44,394 nt of DNA, from contig NZ_VOSK01000034.1 in NCBI RefSeq assembly GCF_009296175.1, positions 1 to 44,394 on the forward strand, read 5' to 3'. Below are positions 24,386 through 33,183 of this stretch, piece by piece. The notes below the pieces were generated by a model that searched no databases, was not told where the DNA came from, and was given only the letters and a program-made list of their open reading frames with translations. The number at the start of each line of letters is the position of its first letter. Position 1 is the first letter of the stretch. The stretch is from Microvirga tunisiensis. Its GTDB lineage: Bacteria; Pseudomonadota; Alphaproteobacteria; Rhizobiales; Beijerinckiaceae. The translations under genes and the position numbers were made by a program.

Positions 24386-25259
24386 TCTCAGTGCCGCTCT
24401 CCTCCCACCGGTTTCAACGCAGCGGAGTGTCGTGACCGAGCAGAAGCTGGTCCGACGGCTGGCCATTGCGGTTGCACTCATCTTCCTGGTTCTGTTTCTG
24501 GTACTGCCACTCGTCGTCGTCTTCGTGGAAGCCTTCAGGCGGGGGATCGGGGGCTTTCTCGCCGCTTTCCAGGAGGCGGATGCGCTGGCGGCAATTCAAC
24601 TGACGTTGACGGTTGCGGCAATCGCGGTGCCTTTGAACCTCGTGTTCGGCCTCACGGCATCATGGGCGATCGCCAAATTCGAGTTCAAGGGCAAGAGCCT
24701 TCTGATCACCCTGATTGACCTGCCGTTTTCCGTCTCGCCCGTCGTGTCGGGCCTGATCTACCTGCTGCTCTTCGGCGCCCAGGGCTTGTTCGGGCCTTGG
24801 CTCATGACGCACGGCATCAAGATCGCCTTCGCGCTGCCGGGCATCGTGCTCGCCACAATCTTCGTGACATTTCCCTTCGTGGCGCGCCAGCTCATCCCTC
24901 TCATGCAGGAGCAGGGCACGGCAGAGGAGGAGGCCGCTCTGACGCTCGGAGCGAGCGGCTGGCGTACGTTCCTGACGGTGACACTGCCCAACATCAAATG
25001 GGGACTGCTGTACGGCGTCCTGCTGTGCAACGCCCGCGCCATGGGCGAGTTCGGCGCGGTTTCCGTGGTCTCGGGCCACATCCGAGGCTTGACCAACACC
25101 ATTCCGCTTCACGTGGAGATTCTCTACAATGAGTATAACTTCGTTGCGGCCTTTGCCGTCGCCTCGCTCCTCGCTGGCCTCGCCCTCGTCACCTTGGCGC
25201 TCAAGTCTTTCCTCGAGTGGCGTCACGGAGCCGATCTTGCCCACGGCGCACACCGCTGA
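24378..25259 (+). CDS. cysW: Sulfate/thiosulfate ABC transporter permease CysW
   Basis: The second permease subunit pairs with CysT. It has about six membrane helices ([20 protein letters not shown] first), [20 protein letters not shown], the EAA loop [20 protein letters not shown] and [20 protein letters not shown]. 293 aa. It overlaps cysT by eight bases and cysA by about 23 bases. Confidence 0.95.
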   Translation: MSDLSAALLPPVSTQRSVVTEQKLVRRLAIAVALIFLVLFLVLPLVVVFVEAFRRGIGGFLAAFQEADALAAIQLTLTVAAIAVPLNLVFGLTASWAIAKFEFKGKSLLITLIDLPFSVSPVVSGLIYLLLFGAQGLFGPWLMTHGIKIAFALPGIVLATIFVTFPFVARQLIPLMQEQGTAEEEAALTLGASGWRTFLTVTLPNIKWGLLYGVLLCNARAMGEFGAVSVVSGHIRGLTNTIPLHVEILYNEYNFVAAFAVASLLAGLALVTLALKSFLEWRHGADLAHGAHR

Positions 25260-26310
25260 ACGGAGCCAAACGGTCGATATCCGCATTGCAGGTGTGACGA
25301 AGACCTTCGCGGGCTCGGCCGCGCTGCACGATGTGAATCTGGAAGTCCAGCCCGGAGAGCTCCTGGCGTTGCTCGGCCCTTCGGGTTCGGGCAAGACCAC
25401 GTTGCTGCGCATCCTTGCCGGATTGGTGGAGGCCGATCACGGGCAGGTGCTGTTTGGAGGCGTGGATGCCACGTCACTTCCAGTGCAGAAGCGTCAGGTA
25501 GGCTTCGTCTTCCAGCACTATGCCCTGTTCAAACACATGAGCGTTTTAGACAATATCGCCTATGGCCTCCAGGTGCGCGAGCGGGCGACCCGACCGTCCA
25601 AGAGCGAGATCCGCCGGCGTGTCTCCGAACTGCTCGATCTGGTCCAGCTCTCCGGCTATGAGAGCCGGTTTCCGTCGCAGCTCTCCGGCGGCCAGCGCCA
25701 GCGGGTTGCCTTAGCGCGGGCGCTCGCCGTCGAGCCGCGCGTCCTGCTGCTCGACGAGCCATTCGGAGCTCTCGACGCCAAGGTACGCAAGGATCTCCGC
25801 GCCTGGCTGCGCGACATCCACCAGCGCACCGGCAAGACAACGGTCTTCGTCACCCACGATCAGGATGAGGCCCTGGAATTGGCGGATCGGGTCGCTGTCC
25901 TCAACTGCGGACATCTCGAGCAGGTTGGGAGCCCCGATGATGTGCAGGATCATCCCGCGACACCGTTCGTGATGACTTTTCTCGGCCAGGCCGCTCGCTT
26001 CAACGCCGAAATCCGCGATGGACGGGTGTTGGTGAATGGGAAGCCTGCTCCCGTGGCTGCACCGAAAGCCACCATTGGACCGGCGAGCCTCTATTGCCGT
26101 CCATGGCATCTGAAGCCGGTACCCGCAGGCCATGGACATCATCAGGGCATGATCAGTGGCGTTCGGCGCCTTGGATCCATGCGCCGGATCGAGGTGTCGC
26201 CAGCCGATGGAACGAAGCTCGAGATCGAGGCTCCGCTTGTGACGAATCTGAGGGTCGGCGAGGAGATCGGCCTGGACATTCTGGACGGTGTGATCTTCCG
26301 GGATGGCTGA
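25237..26310 (+). CDS. cysA: Sulfate/thiosulfate import ATP-binding protein CysA (TTG start proposed)
   Basis: Cytoplasmic ABC ATPase of the sulfate importer. It shows Walker A GPSGSGKT (47-54), Q-loop [11 protein letters not shown], signature [15 protein letters not shown], Walker [13 protein letters not shown] and switch [16 protein letters not shown], plus a C-terminal regulatory region. No ATG, and no GTG before the ABC core, fits. TTG 25237, with CGGAG six bases upstream, gives 357 aa, the usual size. The frame is open further up to 25129, but that part overlaps cysW in another frame. The gene ends 16 bases from the converging ssuB. Confidence 0.9.
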   Translation: MPTAHTAERSQTVDIRIAGVTKTFAGSAALHDVNLEVQPGELLALLGPSGSGKTTLLRILAGLVEADHGQVLFGGVDATSLPVQKRQVGFVFQHYALFKHMSVLDNIAYGLQVRERATRPSKSEIRRRVSELLDLVQLSGYESRFPSQLSGGQRQRVALARALAVEPRVLLLDEPFGALDAKVRKDLRAWLRDIHQRTGKTTVFVTHDQDEALELADRVAVLNCGHLEQVGSPDDVQDHPATPFVMTFLGQAARFNAEIRDGRVLVNGKPAPVAAPKATIGPASLYCRPWHLKPVPAGHGHHQGMISGVRRLGSMRRIEVSPADGTKLEIEAPLVTNLRVGEEIGLDILDGVIFRDG

Positions 26311-26326
26311 GGGCGCCGAGATCGAG

Positions 26327-27106
26327 CTAGATCATGCCGCCATCAGTGACGATATCGGACGTCAAGCCCTCACGCAGGGCTTTCGCGGTCTGCGCGAGAG
26401 CCGCGTCCTGACGCCGGCGCGGATGCGGGCTGTCGATGCGATGTTCCGCCACGATCCGACCTGGGGAACCTGAGAGAACGATCACTCGATCTGCCAGATA
26501 AGTAGCCTCATCAATGTCGTGTGTCACGAACAGGATCGTCTTACCAGTCTTCTGCCAGATGCGGATGAGTTCGTCTTGGAGACTCTCGCGGGTGATGGCG
26601 TCAAGAGCCGAGAACGGCTCGTCCATGAGCAGAACCTCGGGCTGAACCGCGAGAGCCCGGGCCAGGGAAACACGCTGGCGTTGCCCGCCCGATAGCTCGT
26701 GTGGCCAGCGCTGCGCCAGATGGCTCAAGCCGACGAAATCGAGCGCATCCTGTGCCTTCATCTTGCGCTCACGACGGGGCGTATGAGGATGCTCCAAACC
26801 GAAAGCCACATTGGCGATCACGCGGCGCCAGGGTAGCAGCCGGGAGTCCTGGAACACGAAGGCCACCGGCCGGCGCTCCGGATTCTTGGCAACGACACGC
26901 CACGTGCCGGCGCTGGGACGGGCAAGCCCTGTCAGCACGCGCAGCAAGGTGGACTTGCCGACACCGGAGGGGCCGACAATGGCGAGGAACTCGCCGCGGC
27001 GCACATCCAACGACAGGCGGTCGAGAACTGTCGTCTTCTGGCCAGCTCTCTCGAAGGCGAGCGAGAGGTCCCGGATCTCGATCACGCTTTCCATCGCAAC
27101 AGCCAT
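26327..27106 (-). CDS. ssuB: ABC transporter ATPase, sulfonate/taurine/nitrate type
   Basis: ATPase with Walker A GPSGVGKST (45-53), Q-loop FQDSRLLPWRRV, signature [15 protein letters not shown], Walker B VLLMDEPFSALD and switch FVTHDIDEATYLADR. The DSRLLPWR element is characteristic of the SsuB/TauB/NrtD group. The operator pattern in front of this operon suggests a sulfur substrate rather than nitrate. 259 aa from ATG 27106; ATG 27094 is also possible. It overlaps the permease gene by 25 bases. Confidence 0.88.
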   Translation of the reverse strand: MAVAMESVIEIRDLSLAFERAGQKTTVLDRLSLDVRRGEFLAIVGPSGVGKSTLLRVLTGLARPSAGTWRVVAKNPERRPVAFVFQDSRLLPWRRVIANVAFGLEHPHTPRRERKMKAQDALDFVGLSHLAQRWPHELSGGQRQRVSLARALAVQPEVLLMDEPFSALDAITRESLQDELIRIWQKTGKTILFVTHDIDEATYLADRVIVLSGSPGRIVAEHRIDSPHPRRRQDAALAQTAKALREGLTSDIVTDGGMI

Positions 27107-27825
27107 CCTTGCAAGGCCACGAAAGCCGTATCGAACAGGCCGTAAAGGGCCGCCATGGTCAGCATGTAGACCACGACCACGTCGGTCGCGAGAAGGCTGG
27201 AGGCCTGCATCATGCGTTGGCCCAGTCCACTCACGCCAAAGATTTCAGCTGCCACCACGGCCATCCAGGCCTGTCCCAGAGCGGTGCGCAGGCCCACCAG
27301 TATGCCGGGAGCGGCAGCCGGGAGCAGGATCTTCTGCAGGCGGCGCAAGCCGGAATGAAACCCGAAGGCCTCCGCCACCTCCACCAGGTCACGATCGACA
27401 TGGCGGATAGCTCCATGAGCCGCGAAGTAGACAATCCAGAACACACCGACCGAGATGATAAACACGGCCGCCGGCGTGCTGACGCCAAACCAGATGATGG
27501 CAAAGGGGACCCAGGCAAGACCTGGGATCGGACGCAGAACGCGCACAACCCAGGCAGTGAAGCCTTCCGCAGTCCGGTACATGCCCGTGACGATGCCAAG
27601 CGCCACCCCGAGTGCGGCACCGACGCTCAGACCCGTGACATAATGGCTGAGGCTGCTGCTAACGGCTTTCAGCCAAGCCCCACTTGTGACTTCCTTCAGA
27701 AAGGCCGTCGGGATTGCACTGGGACCAGGCAGCATCGCCGGATTGACGAGACCCAGACGCGGAACGGCCTCCCACAACCCAAGAAAGACGAGGAGGCCGA
27801 CGCACGAAAGCAGGAGAAGGCGCAT
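27082..27825 (-). CDS. ssuC: ABC transporter permease, sulfonate/taurine type
   Basis: An inner-membrane permease of the SsuC/TauC family, 247 aa. It has an N-terminal helix LLLLSCVGLLVFLGLWEAVP, a second region YVTGLSVGAALGVALGIVTG, then RPIPGLAWVPFAIIWFGVST and the cytoplasmic loop EVAEAFGFHSGLRRLQKILL. The last helices include GQAWMAVVAAEIFGVSGLGQ. It lies seven bases after the binding-protein gene and overlaps ssuB. Confidence 0.9.
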   Translation of the reverse strand: MRLLLLSCVGLLVFLGLWEAVPRLGLVNPAMLPGPSAIPTAFLKEVTSGAWLKAVSSSLSHYVTGLSVGAALGVALGIVTGMYRTAEGFTAWVVRVLRPIPGLAWVPFAIIWFGVSTPAAVFIISVGVFWIVYFAAHGAIRHVDRDLVEVAEAFGFHSGLRRLQKILLPAAAPGILVGLRTALGQAWMAVVAAEIFGVSGLGQRMMQASSLLATDVVVVYMLTMAALYGLFDTAFVALQGWLLRWKA

Positions 27826-27831
27826 AAAGGT

Positions 27832-28860
27832 TTAGTTGCTGTTGGTGGCGCGTTCAAAGAAGCGCGGCTCAAACAAGCCTTCGAACGGCAGTTCCTTGTC
27901 GAGGGAACCCAGCTTGACCTGATAGGCCTGCATGAGGCGTGACGACTCGACAATCGAACGAGGATCGATCTGAAACTTGGTCGCTGGTGAAGAGAGGGCC
28001 TTGCGGATCGTTTCGCTATCCACGATCCCTTTACCGAGAGCGGCCTCCAGCGGCGCGACAGCACGATCAGGCGTTTTGGCGAGGAGTTCTGCCGCCTTGA
28101 CGAGCCCGCTCACCAAAGCCTGAACAGCTTCCGGGTTCTTCTCAAGGAATGCTCCTGACACAGCGACCACTGTTCCAGGCTGGCCGGGGAACATTTCATC
28201 GCCCAGAGCCACCAGTTTGATGCCCGGATTACGTCCCTGCACGATAGTAACGGCCGGCTCGCGAATGGTAGCACCCTCGACAGCTCCTGCGAGAGTGGCT
28301 TGCTGGGTCGCGTCAATCCCCATGGGAACGATCTCCACATCCGCCTTGTCGGCTTTCGCCTGCTCCCACAGCCAGTATTGCAGGGTGGTGTTCGGCACTG
28401 AGCCTGCCGGCTGAGTTGCCAGGCGAGCAGGCTTGCCCTCGGCCGCGCGATAATTCTTGAACGCAGCAGCATGCGACGTGCCCGGCGTGAAATATTTGGC
28501 AAGCTTCGGCGAGGCCACGAATACGTTCTCAGCGGTCGCTGTTGCCGCAACGACGCGCACGTCGACGCCTTTCGAGCGAGCCACGGCCAGTGGCGCAACA
28601 CCAGCCACGTAAATATCGATCGTACCCGAGGCGAGGGCTTGGATCATGTTGGGACCGGACTCGAAGGTGGTGACGGTGAGATCGAGGCCACCCTGCTTCA
28701 GCCAGCCTTCGTTCTGCGCCACGAACAATGGAGCCGTGCCAATGATCGGGATGACACCGACCCGGGCAGTGACCGATGCCTTCTGCGCGAGGGCTTGTGG
28801 GCCTACGATCATGGCAGACGCAAGCATGCCGGCGCAGGCGAGGAAGGTGCGCCGCTTCAC
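27832..28860 (-). CDS. ssuA: Periplasmic binding protein for sulfonates/taurine (GTG start, Tat-like signal)
   Basis: SsuA/THI5-type binding protein. I choose GTG 28860, which has an AGGGGAG about seven bases upstream and places the signal MKRRTFLACAGMLASAMIVG at the N-terminus, ending PQALAQ. The RRTFL core resembles a twin-arginine signal. The mature part shows VGVIPIIGTAPLFVAQNEGW, TTFESGPNMIQALASGTIDI and VAGVAPLAVARSKGVDVRVV. The frame is open to 29022, and ATG 28971 or 29022 would add an untypical leader. 342 aa. The true ligand is unknown. No SsuD or TauD oxygenase is coded in the window. Confidence 0.85.
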   Translation of the reverse strand: MKRRTFLACAGMLASAMIVGPQALAQKASVTARVGVIPIIGTAPLFVAQNEGWLKQGGLDLTVTTFESGPNMIQALASGTIDIYVAGVAPLAVARSKGVDVRVVAATATAENVFVASPKLAKYFTPGTSHAAAFKNYRAAEGKPARLATQPAGSVPNTTLQYWLWEQAKADKADVEIVPMGIDATQQATLAGAVEGATIREPAVTIVQGRNPGIKLVALGDEMFPGQPGTVVAVSGAFLEKNPEAVQALVSGLVKAAELLAKTPDRAVAPLEAALGKGIVDSETIRKALSSPATKFQIDPRSIVESSRLMQAYQVKLGSLDKELPFEGLFEPRFFERATNSN

Positions 28861-29032
28861 GAGGTTCGCTCCCCTTGCTGAGCCGCTCGAGCGGACCGTG
28901 TCATCGGCAAGCTCGCTGTCGGTCCATTGTGCCAAGTGGGACATCATAGGTCTCCATATGTGGGGATGCATATCGTTGCCCGTAATCCGATTGTCATCGG
29001 CGGCGGCAGTTGTCGAATTCAATGCGGAAAGT

Positions 29033-29056
29033 GTTCGTTATAAAGAACAAAGTCAA
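29033..29056 (-). promoter_or_regulatory. ssu promoter -35 plus sulfur palindrome, site D (proximal)
   Basis: On the minus strand, TTGACT (29056-29051) is followed after two bases by the palindrome GTTCTTTATAACGAAC (29048-29033). The arrangement is the same as at cysH: operator directly behind the -35. It stands 172 bases before the preferred ssuA start and just before the alternative ATG 29022. Confidence 0.72.
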
Positions 29057-29182
29057 GTAGTTGGCCGAGCTGGTAGCTTAGAGAAGTGATGGGTACTCTG
29101 CCTGAAGTGTCGAATTCCTCGGCGGAGAGGCAGAATTTTCTCTTTCCAGGCTCATTTGCAGAATAATTTACTCTGCAGCCCG

Positions 29183-29198
29183 GTCCTATAGAAAGAAC
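29183..29198. promoter_or_regulatory. Sulfur palindrome, site E (distal, ssu operon)
   Basis: GTCCTATAGAAAGAAC on the plus strand differs from the consensus by one base in one arm (GTCC for GTTC). Read on the minus strand it shares AAAAATGTTCTTT and TATAG with the distal site of the sbp operon, 150 bases from site D. Confidence 0.55.
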
Positions 29199-29382
29199 AT
29201 TTTTCTTGAGATGGCAGCCCATTCAGCGCACTGCCTGGATTACGATGTTACCTGCTCTCTCGGGCCAAACGACTGCGCAAGCAGTTCAGATCCTTGCGCG
29301 TCAGCCACAGCTCTCACACGGCTTAGCGAAGCTCATCTGTAGCTGCGTGGGTTGGCGCAGAAACAGTCCTCCCCTGGGGCCT

Positions 29383-29901
29383 CTAAAACACCCCGATACT
29401 CATCCCTGCCGCGAGGGCTGCCCCAAGCTCTTCGCAGCGCTTCAGATCATCTGGACCGATGACCTTAGGGGCCAGGATCGCTTCCGGCGTCTGCGCGTGG
29501 GTGCAGACAATCAGCGGATCAGCAATAGCCTTGAGCCGCCATCCCGTCGCAATGCGCGCAACCTGACGAGCCGCATTGTGACCGTCGCTGCCCGCGCAGA
29601 TCAGCGTTGCGTAGGGGCGCCCGCTGATGCGATCGAGGGCCGGATAGTAGGTGCGGTCGAAGAAGTCCTTCATCAGTCCGGTCATGGCCGCCAAGTTCTC
29701 AGGCGTGCCGAAGATACAGCCATCCGCCTCGAGGAGATCGGCCGCCTGAGCAGACGGCGCCGGAAGCAGGCGGACGCGCGCGGTCGGTTCCGACGCTGCG
29801 CCACGGGCACTGGCCTCGACCATCTGACGGGTACCCCCAGTCATCGAATGGTACACGATCAGAAGCGTCTTCGTTGGGCCTGAATGCAACGTATCGTTCA
29901 T
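29383..29901 (-). CDS. Flavodoxin/NADPH-dependent FMN reductase-family protein
   Basis: A small FMN-binding protein, 172 aa. The phosphate-binding loop is near the start: TLLIVYHSMTGGTRQMVEAS. EADGCIFGTPENLAAMTGLM and DFFDRTYYPALDRISGRPYA follow, which form the flavin-contact loops of WrbA/flavodoxin-like reductases. It ends with AGMSIGVF. ATG 29901 (MNDTLHSGPTK) is chosen, though the frame stays open well upstream. It is upstream of ssuA on the same strand, 522 bases away. A role as flavin reductase for sulfonate oxidation is possible but unproven. Confidence 0.75.
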   Translation of the reverse strand: MNDTLHSGPTKTLLIVYHSMTGGTRQMVEASARGAASEPTARVRLLPAPSAQAADLLEADGCIFGTPENLAAMTGLMKDFFDRTYYPALDRISGRPYATLICAGSDGHNAARQVARIATGWRLKAIADPLIVCTHAQTPEAILAPKVIGPDDLKRCEELGAALAAGMSIGVF

Positions 29902-30196
29902 GGGCAGAGATCCCGGACCTGTTGGCTGGCGGCACCAACAGGATGGATACCAGCAACCATATCGAATCCCGGTGCAGCAGTTTACAACTCGGCTACGGGC
30001 TCTGCCCCTCGAAGGGCCCGCCAGTGAAGCACCCCAGCTGAGAGAGGTCGTCCAAATCCTCAGCCATGGCGCGTGTGATGCCGGGTGCACCATCGCCCCC
30101 GCCATAGGATTGGCGCAGTAAAGATCTCGTTGCCACTGGTGCCACTTGCACAGGCGGCTTTCCGCGCTCGGCACAAGGGCCTCGCGGCACGGTTTG
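29902..30196. other. Gene-less stretch between flavodoxin and hypothetical gene
   Basis: No recognisable gene, hairpin or repeat. A 24-codon frame on the minus strand (30067-29993, MAEDLDDLSQLGCFTGGPFE) has a plausible composition but no other support. Confidence 0.3.
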
Positions 30197-30520
30197 TCAG
30201 CGCTGGAGCTTGGCTGCGATCTCCGGCCGGTTCTCGGCCAGCCATTGTTGGGCATCGAACGGATCGACGACGCAGTCGAATGCTGCCCAGGTAGGGTCCT
30301 CCAGCGACTCCTCCCGGAGTCGGGTGGCCGCATACTCGACCAGTTTGTGCAGCCCCTCGTAGCCAGGCTGGGTCTCAAGGGCGTCGGCAATCCAGACGCT
30401 GGACCAGTCCTGTGCAGCCAAGTGCTGAATGCTCTGCGGATCGGCCTTGCGAAACCAAGGCGTCGCATCGAACTCGAGGGCAAGCGCATTATCGGCGGTA
30501 TGGCACGAGGCTCGGATCAT
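30197..30520 (-). CDS. Conserved-looking hypothetical protein, 107 aa
   Basis: The likely start is ATG 30520 (MIRASCHTADNALALEFDAT); the frame is open to 30562. The sequence PWFRKADPQSIQHLAAQDWS and LVEYAATRLREESLEDPTWA, followed by FDCVVDPFDAQQWLAENRP, looks like a real folded protein with an acidic helix-rich end. I do not recognise the family. It may be co-transcribed with the flavodoxin-like gene 295 bases downstream. Confidence 0.55.
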   Translation of the reverse strand: MIRASCHTADNALALEFDATPWFRKADPQSIQHLAAQDWSSVWIADALETQPGYEGLHKLVEYAATRLREESLEDPTWAAFDCVVDPFDAQQWLAENRPEIAAKLQR

Positions 30521-30703
30521 CACCCGCCTCCCAGATCGACGTCCGTAACCCGACTCTACCACACTCCAGCATCAGGGCAGAGGCCAGCCTAACGTCCATC
30601 TGTCCCTGGATGAGCTATAGCGAGCCGCGGCCTCTGGAGTGTTCCGGTGGCGCTCGGCGCATCCAAGGTGAGAAGAGCACTTTGAGCTACCAAGCGCCCG
30701 GCG

Positions 30704-31579
30704 TCAGGCAACATCCAGACCAAGGTCGAGGATCGGTGCGCTGTGCGTGATCCAACCGGTGGAGATCAAATCCACGCCGGTGGCCGCGATCGCGGGTGCT
30801 GTCGCCACTGTAATTCGGCCAGAGGCTTCCGTGATAGCTCGCCGGTTCACCCGCCGCACCGCCTCCGAGAGGGTGTCGGGGCTCATGTTGTCGAGCAGGA
30901 TGGCGTCAGTTCCAACCTCCAGCACCTCATCCAGCTGCTCGAGGGTGTCCACCTCGATCTCGACTTTGACGAGATGCCCCACAGTGGCACGCGCCCGCTC
31001 CAGCGCCGGCCGAACACCTCCGGCGATGGCGATGTGGTTGTCCTTGATCAGAACGGCATCATCGAGCCCGAAGCGATGGTTGGCTCCTCTGCCCGCCCGG
31101 ACGGCATGCTTCTCCAGTGAGCGCAACCCGGGCGTGGTCTTGCGCGTGCAGACGATCCGGGCATGTCCATGAGGCCGAATGGCGTCGACGAGAGCCGCTG
31201 TCGCCGATGCAATGCCCGACATCCGGCAGACCAAGTTCAGGGCCACGCGCTCCGCCGAGAGGATGCTCCGGGCCGGCCCCTCCACCCGCAGAACGGCCTC
31301 TCCGCGTTCCACCCGGCTGCCGTCGGGGCGGTCAACAGCCACTGTGATGGCAGGGTCGATCAAGGTGAATGCCAGAACCGCCGCATCCACGCCGGCGACA
31401 ATCCCTGACTCACGCGAAACAATGGCCCCATGCAATCTGGCCTCGGCTGGAATGACAGCATCCGTCGTGATGTCACCAGCCCGGCCCAGATCCTCAAGCA
31501 ACGCCGCGCGCACGATGGGCTCCACCAGCAGGCGCGGGAGTGGACTTACAATCTCATGTGCGGTGACAATCGGTTTCAT
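30704..31579 (-). CDS. nadC: Nicotinate-nucleotide pyrophosphorylase (quinolinate phosphoribosyltransferase)
   Basis: NadC converts quinolinate and PRPP to nicotinate mononucleotide, the third de novo NAD step. It shows ALLEDLGRAGDITTDAVIP, AERVALNLVCRMSGIASATA, ARIVCTRKTTPGLRSLEKHA and VRAGRGANHRFGLDDAVLIK followed by DNHI. The EVEV-like segment VKVEIEVDTLEQLDEVL and LLDNMSPDTL complete the active-site barrel. 291 aa, typical length. The start overlaps the nadB stop (ATGA, 31576-31579). Last gene of nadABC. Confidence 0.96.
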   Translation of the reverse strand: MKPIVTAHEIVSPLPRLLVEPIVRAALLEDLGRAGDITTDAVIPAEARLHGAIVSRESGIVAGVDAAVLAFTLIDPAITVAVDRPDGSRVERGEAVLRVEGPARSILSAERVALNLVCRMSGIASATAALVDAIRPHGHARIVCTRKTTPGLRSLEKHAVRAGRGANHRFGLDDAVLIKDNHIAIAGGVRPALERARATVGHLVKVEIEVDTLEQLDEVLEVGTDAILLDNMSPDTLSEAVRRVNRRAITEASGRITVATAPAIAATGVDLISTGWITHSAPILDLGLDVA

Positions 31580-33174
31580 GCCACTCTCCTGACAGGTGCC
31601 GCTGTCTCATGGTCGATCTCAGCCGCTATGTGCAGCGCCTGATCGAGGGTCGTCTCGGTATGCTGCTCTGGCAAAGGATCAGGATGGTCCAGCCGCTGAT
31701 GAGCTCCTCGGCTTTCACTCCGCGCATATGCTGATATTGCGATCAGCAGGCTCACCAAGGCAGCGTCGCGTTCACCTGCTGAATGCCCTTCAATCACCCG
31801 CGCACGGAGATCACAGATCGCGTCCTTCAACCCGCTTTCCTCACGGATTACGCCAACCTGTCGATCCATGACCGACCGGATCTGCAGCAAACTCGCAGAC
31901 TCCTGATGAGAGACGGACCGATGTCGCACAGCAAAAGATGGTGAGAGAGGCAGTTCCATCGACGTTTGGTATTCCATTTCCTTGATGCCGTCAGCAATCC
32001 AGGCCGCATAGGCCAGTGCCTCAAGGAGAGAGTTGCTTGCTAACCGGTTCGCCCCATGCAGGCCAGTCGACGATACTTCACCGCAAGCCCAGAGCCCTTC
32101 GACAGAACTGCGGCCCCGATCATCCACCTTGATTCCGCCCATGTGGTAATGAGCGGCCGGGCGCACGGGGATCGGATCACGAATTGGGTCAAGACCGGCC
32201 GCGCGGCACAGCGCCGTCACGCCCGGGAATTTCTGGGCGATGTGTTCCCCCAGTACGTGCCGTGTGTCGAGGAACACGCGCTCCCCTGCTTGGATCTGGG
32301 CAAAGATCGCCCGGGCGACAACATCACGAGGTGCCAGTTCCGCTCCGGAAATGCCTTGCATGAACCGCTCGCCACGGCTGTTGACGAGCTTTGCCCCTTC
32401 GCCGCGCAGGGCCTCAGTTGCCAGCGGCATCGGATCAAGACAGGCCGCAATGGCCGTGGGATGAAACTGAACGAACTCGAGATCGCGCAGGACAGCCCCC
32501 GCATGGGCTGCCAGCGCCAGCCCGCCACCCAACGCGCTCAGGGGATTGGTGGTGTGTGCATAAAGGCCGCCAATTCCACCTGTCGCCAGTACCACGGCTC
32601 GGCTCGGGATCAGGGCGGGCTCACCGCTGCCGCCGGATCTCCGAGAGGCGCAGAACACACCGGCCACCGCGCCATCGGCGTCGAGCGCCAGATCCGCGAC
32701 GCGGTGGTCCTCCAGGATCTCGATGGAGGGAGCGTTCCTGACGGCCTGGATGAGGGCGTCCAGAACACTTTTGCCGGTTCGGTCACCCTGGGCATGAACG
32801 ATCCGCCGACGCGAGTGAGCAGCCTCCAGTCCCAGGATCAACTCGTCACCTGTAACGGTTCGATCAAAAGCGGCGCCTTGAGCAATCAGCCATTCAATGC
32901 AGGAAGGCGCGGCGGCTGCGACACGAGCCGCGACACCAGGATCGCTGAGACCAGCGCCGGCCTGAAGAGTGTCAGTTGCGTGCAGGGCAGGGGCGTCGTC
33001 TGCTCCAAGGGCCGCCGCGATACCGCCCTGGGCTAGAGGCGTGGAGGCGTGCTGCCCCAATGGGGAGGCCACGAGCAGGGTCACCGGAAGCGGCGCCAAG
33101 TGCAGGGCCGTTGCCAGTCCCGCGATACCACCACCCACGACTATGATCCGGTCGAACGGATTGGTTCTTCTCAT
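31576..33174 (-). CDS. nadB: L-aspartate oxidase
   Basis: A flavoenzyme that oxidises L-aspartate to iminoaspartate for NadA. The dinucleotide fold opens the protein (IIVVGGGIAGLATALHLAPL), followed by LAQGGIAAALGADDAP, VLATGGIGGLYAHTTNPLSA, FVQFHPTAI, the active-site AAHYHMGGIKVDDRGRSSVE and LWACGEVSSTGLHGANRLAS. 532 aa, the usual size. Nine bases separate it from nadA and it overlaps nadC by four. Confidence 0.97.
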   Translation of the reverse strand: MRRTNPFDRIIVVGGGIAGLATALHLAPLPVTLLVASPLGQHASTPLAQGGIAAALGADDAPALHATDTLQAGAGLSDPGVAARVAAAAPSCIEWLIAQGAAFDRTVTGDELILGLEAAHSRRRIVHAQGDRTGKSVLDALIQAVRNAPSIEILEDHRVADLALDADGAVAGVFCASRRSGGSGEPALIPSRAVVLATGGIGGLYAHTTNPLSALGGGLALAAHAGAVLRDLEFVQFHPTAIAACLDPMPLATEALRGEGAKLVNSRGERFMQGISGAELAPRDVVARAIFAQIQAGERVFLDTRHVLGEHIAQKFPGVTALCRAAGLDPIRDPIPVRPAAHYHMGGIKVDDRGRSSVEGLWACGEVSSTGLHGANRLASNSLLEALAYAAWIADGIKEMEYQTSMELPLSPSFAVRHRSVSHQESASLLQIRSVMDRQVGVIREESGLKDAICDLRARVIEGHSAGERDAALVSLLIAISAYARSESRGAHQRLDHPDPLPEQHTETTLDQALHIAAEIDHETAAPVRRVA

Positions 33175-33183
33175 AGCCAGCCC

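Larger units (their letters stand above)
28861..29382. other. Upstream region of the ssu operon
   Basis: It holds two sulfur palindromes (29033-29048 and 29183-29198) and a -35-like TTGACT on the minus strand. Apart from the possible N-terminal extension of ssuA, I see no gene. On the right it ends at the stop of the flavodoxin-like gene, coded on the same strand as ssuA. Confidence 0.5.
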
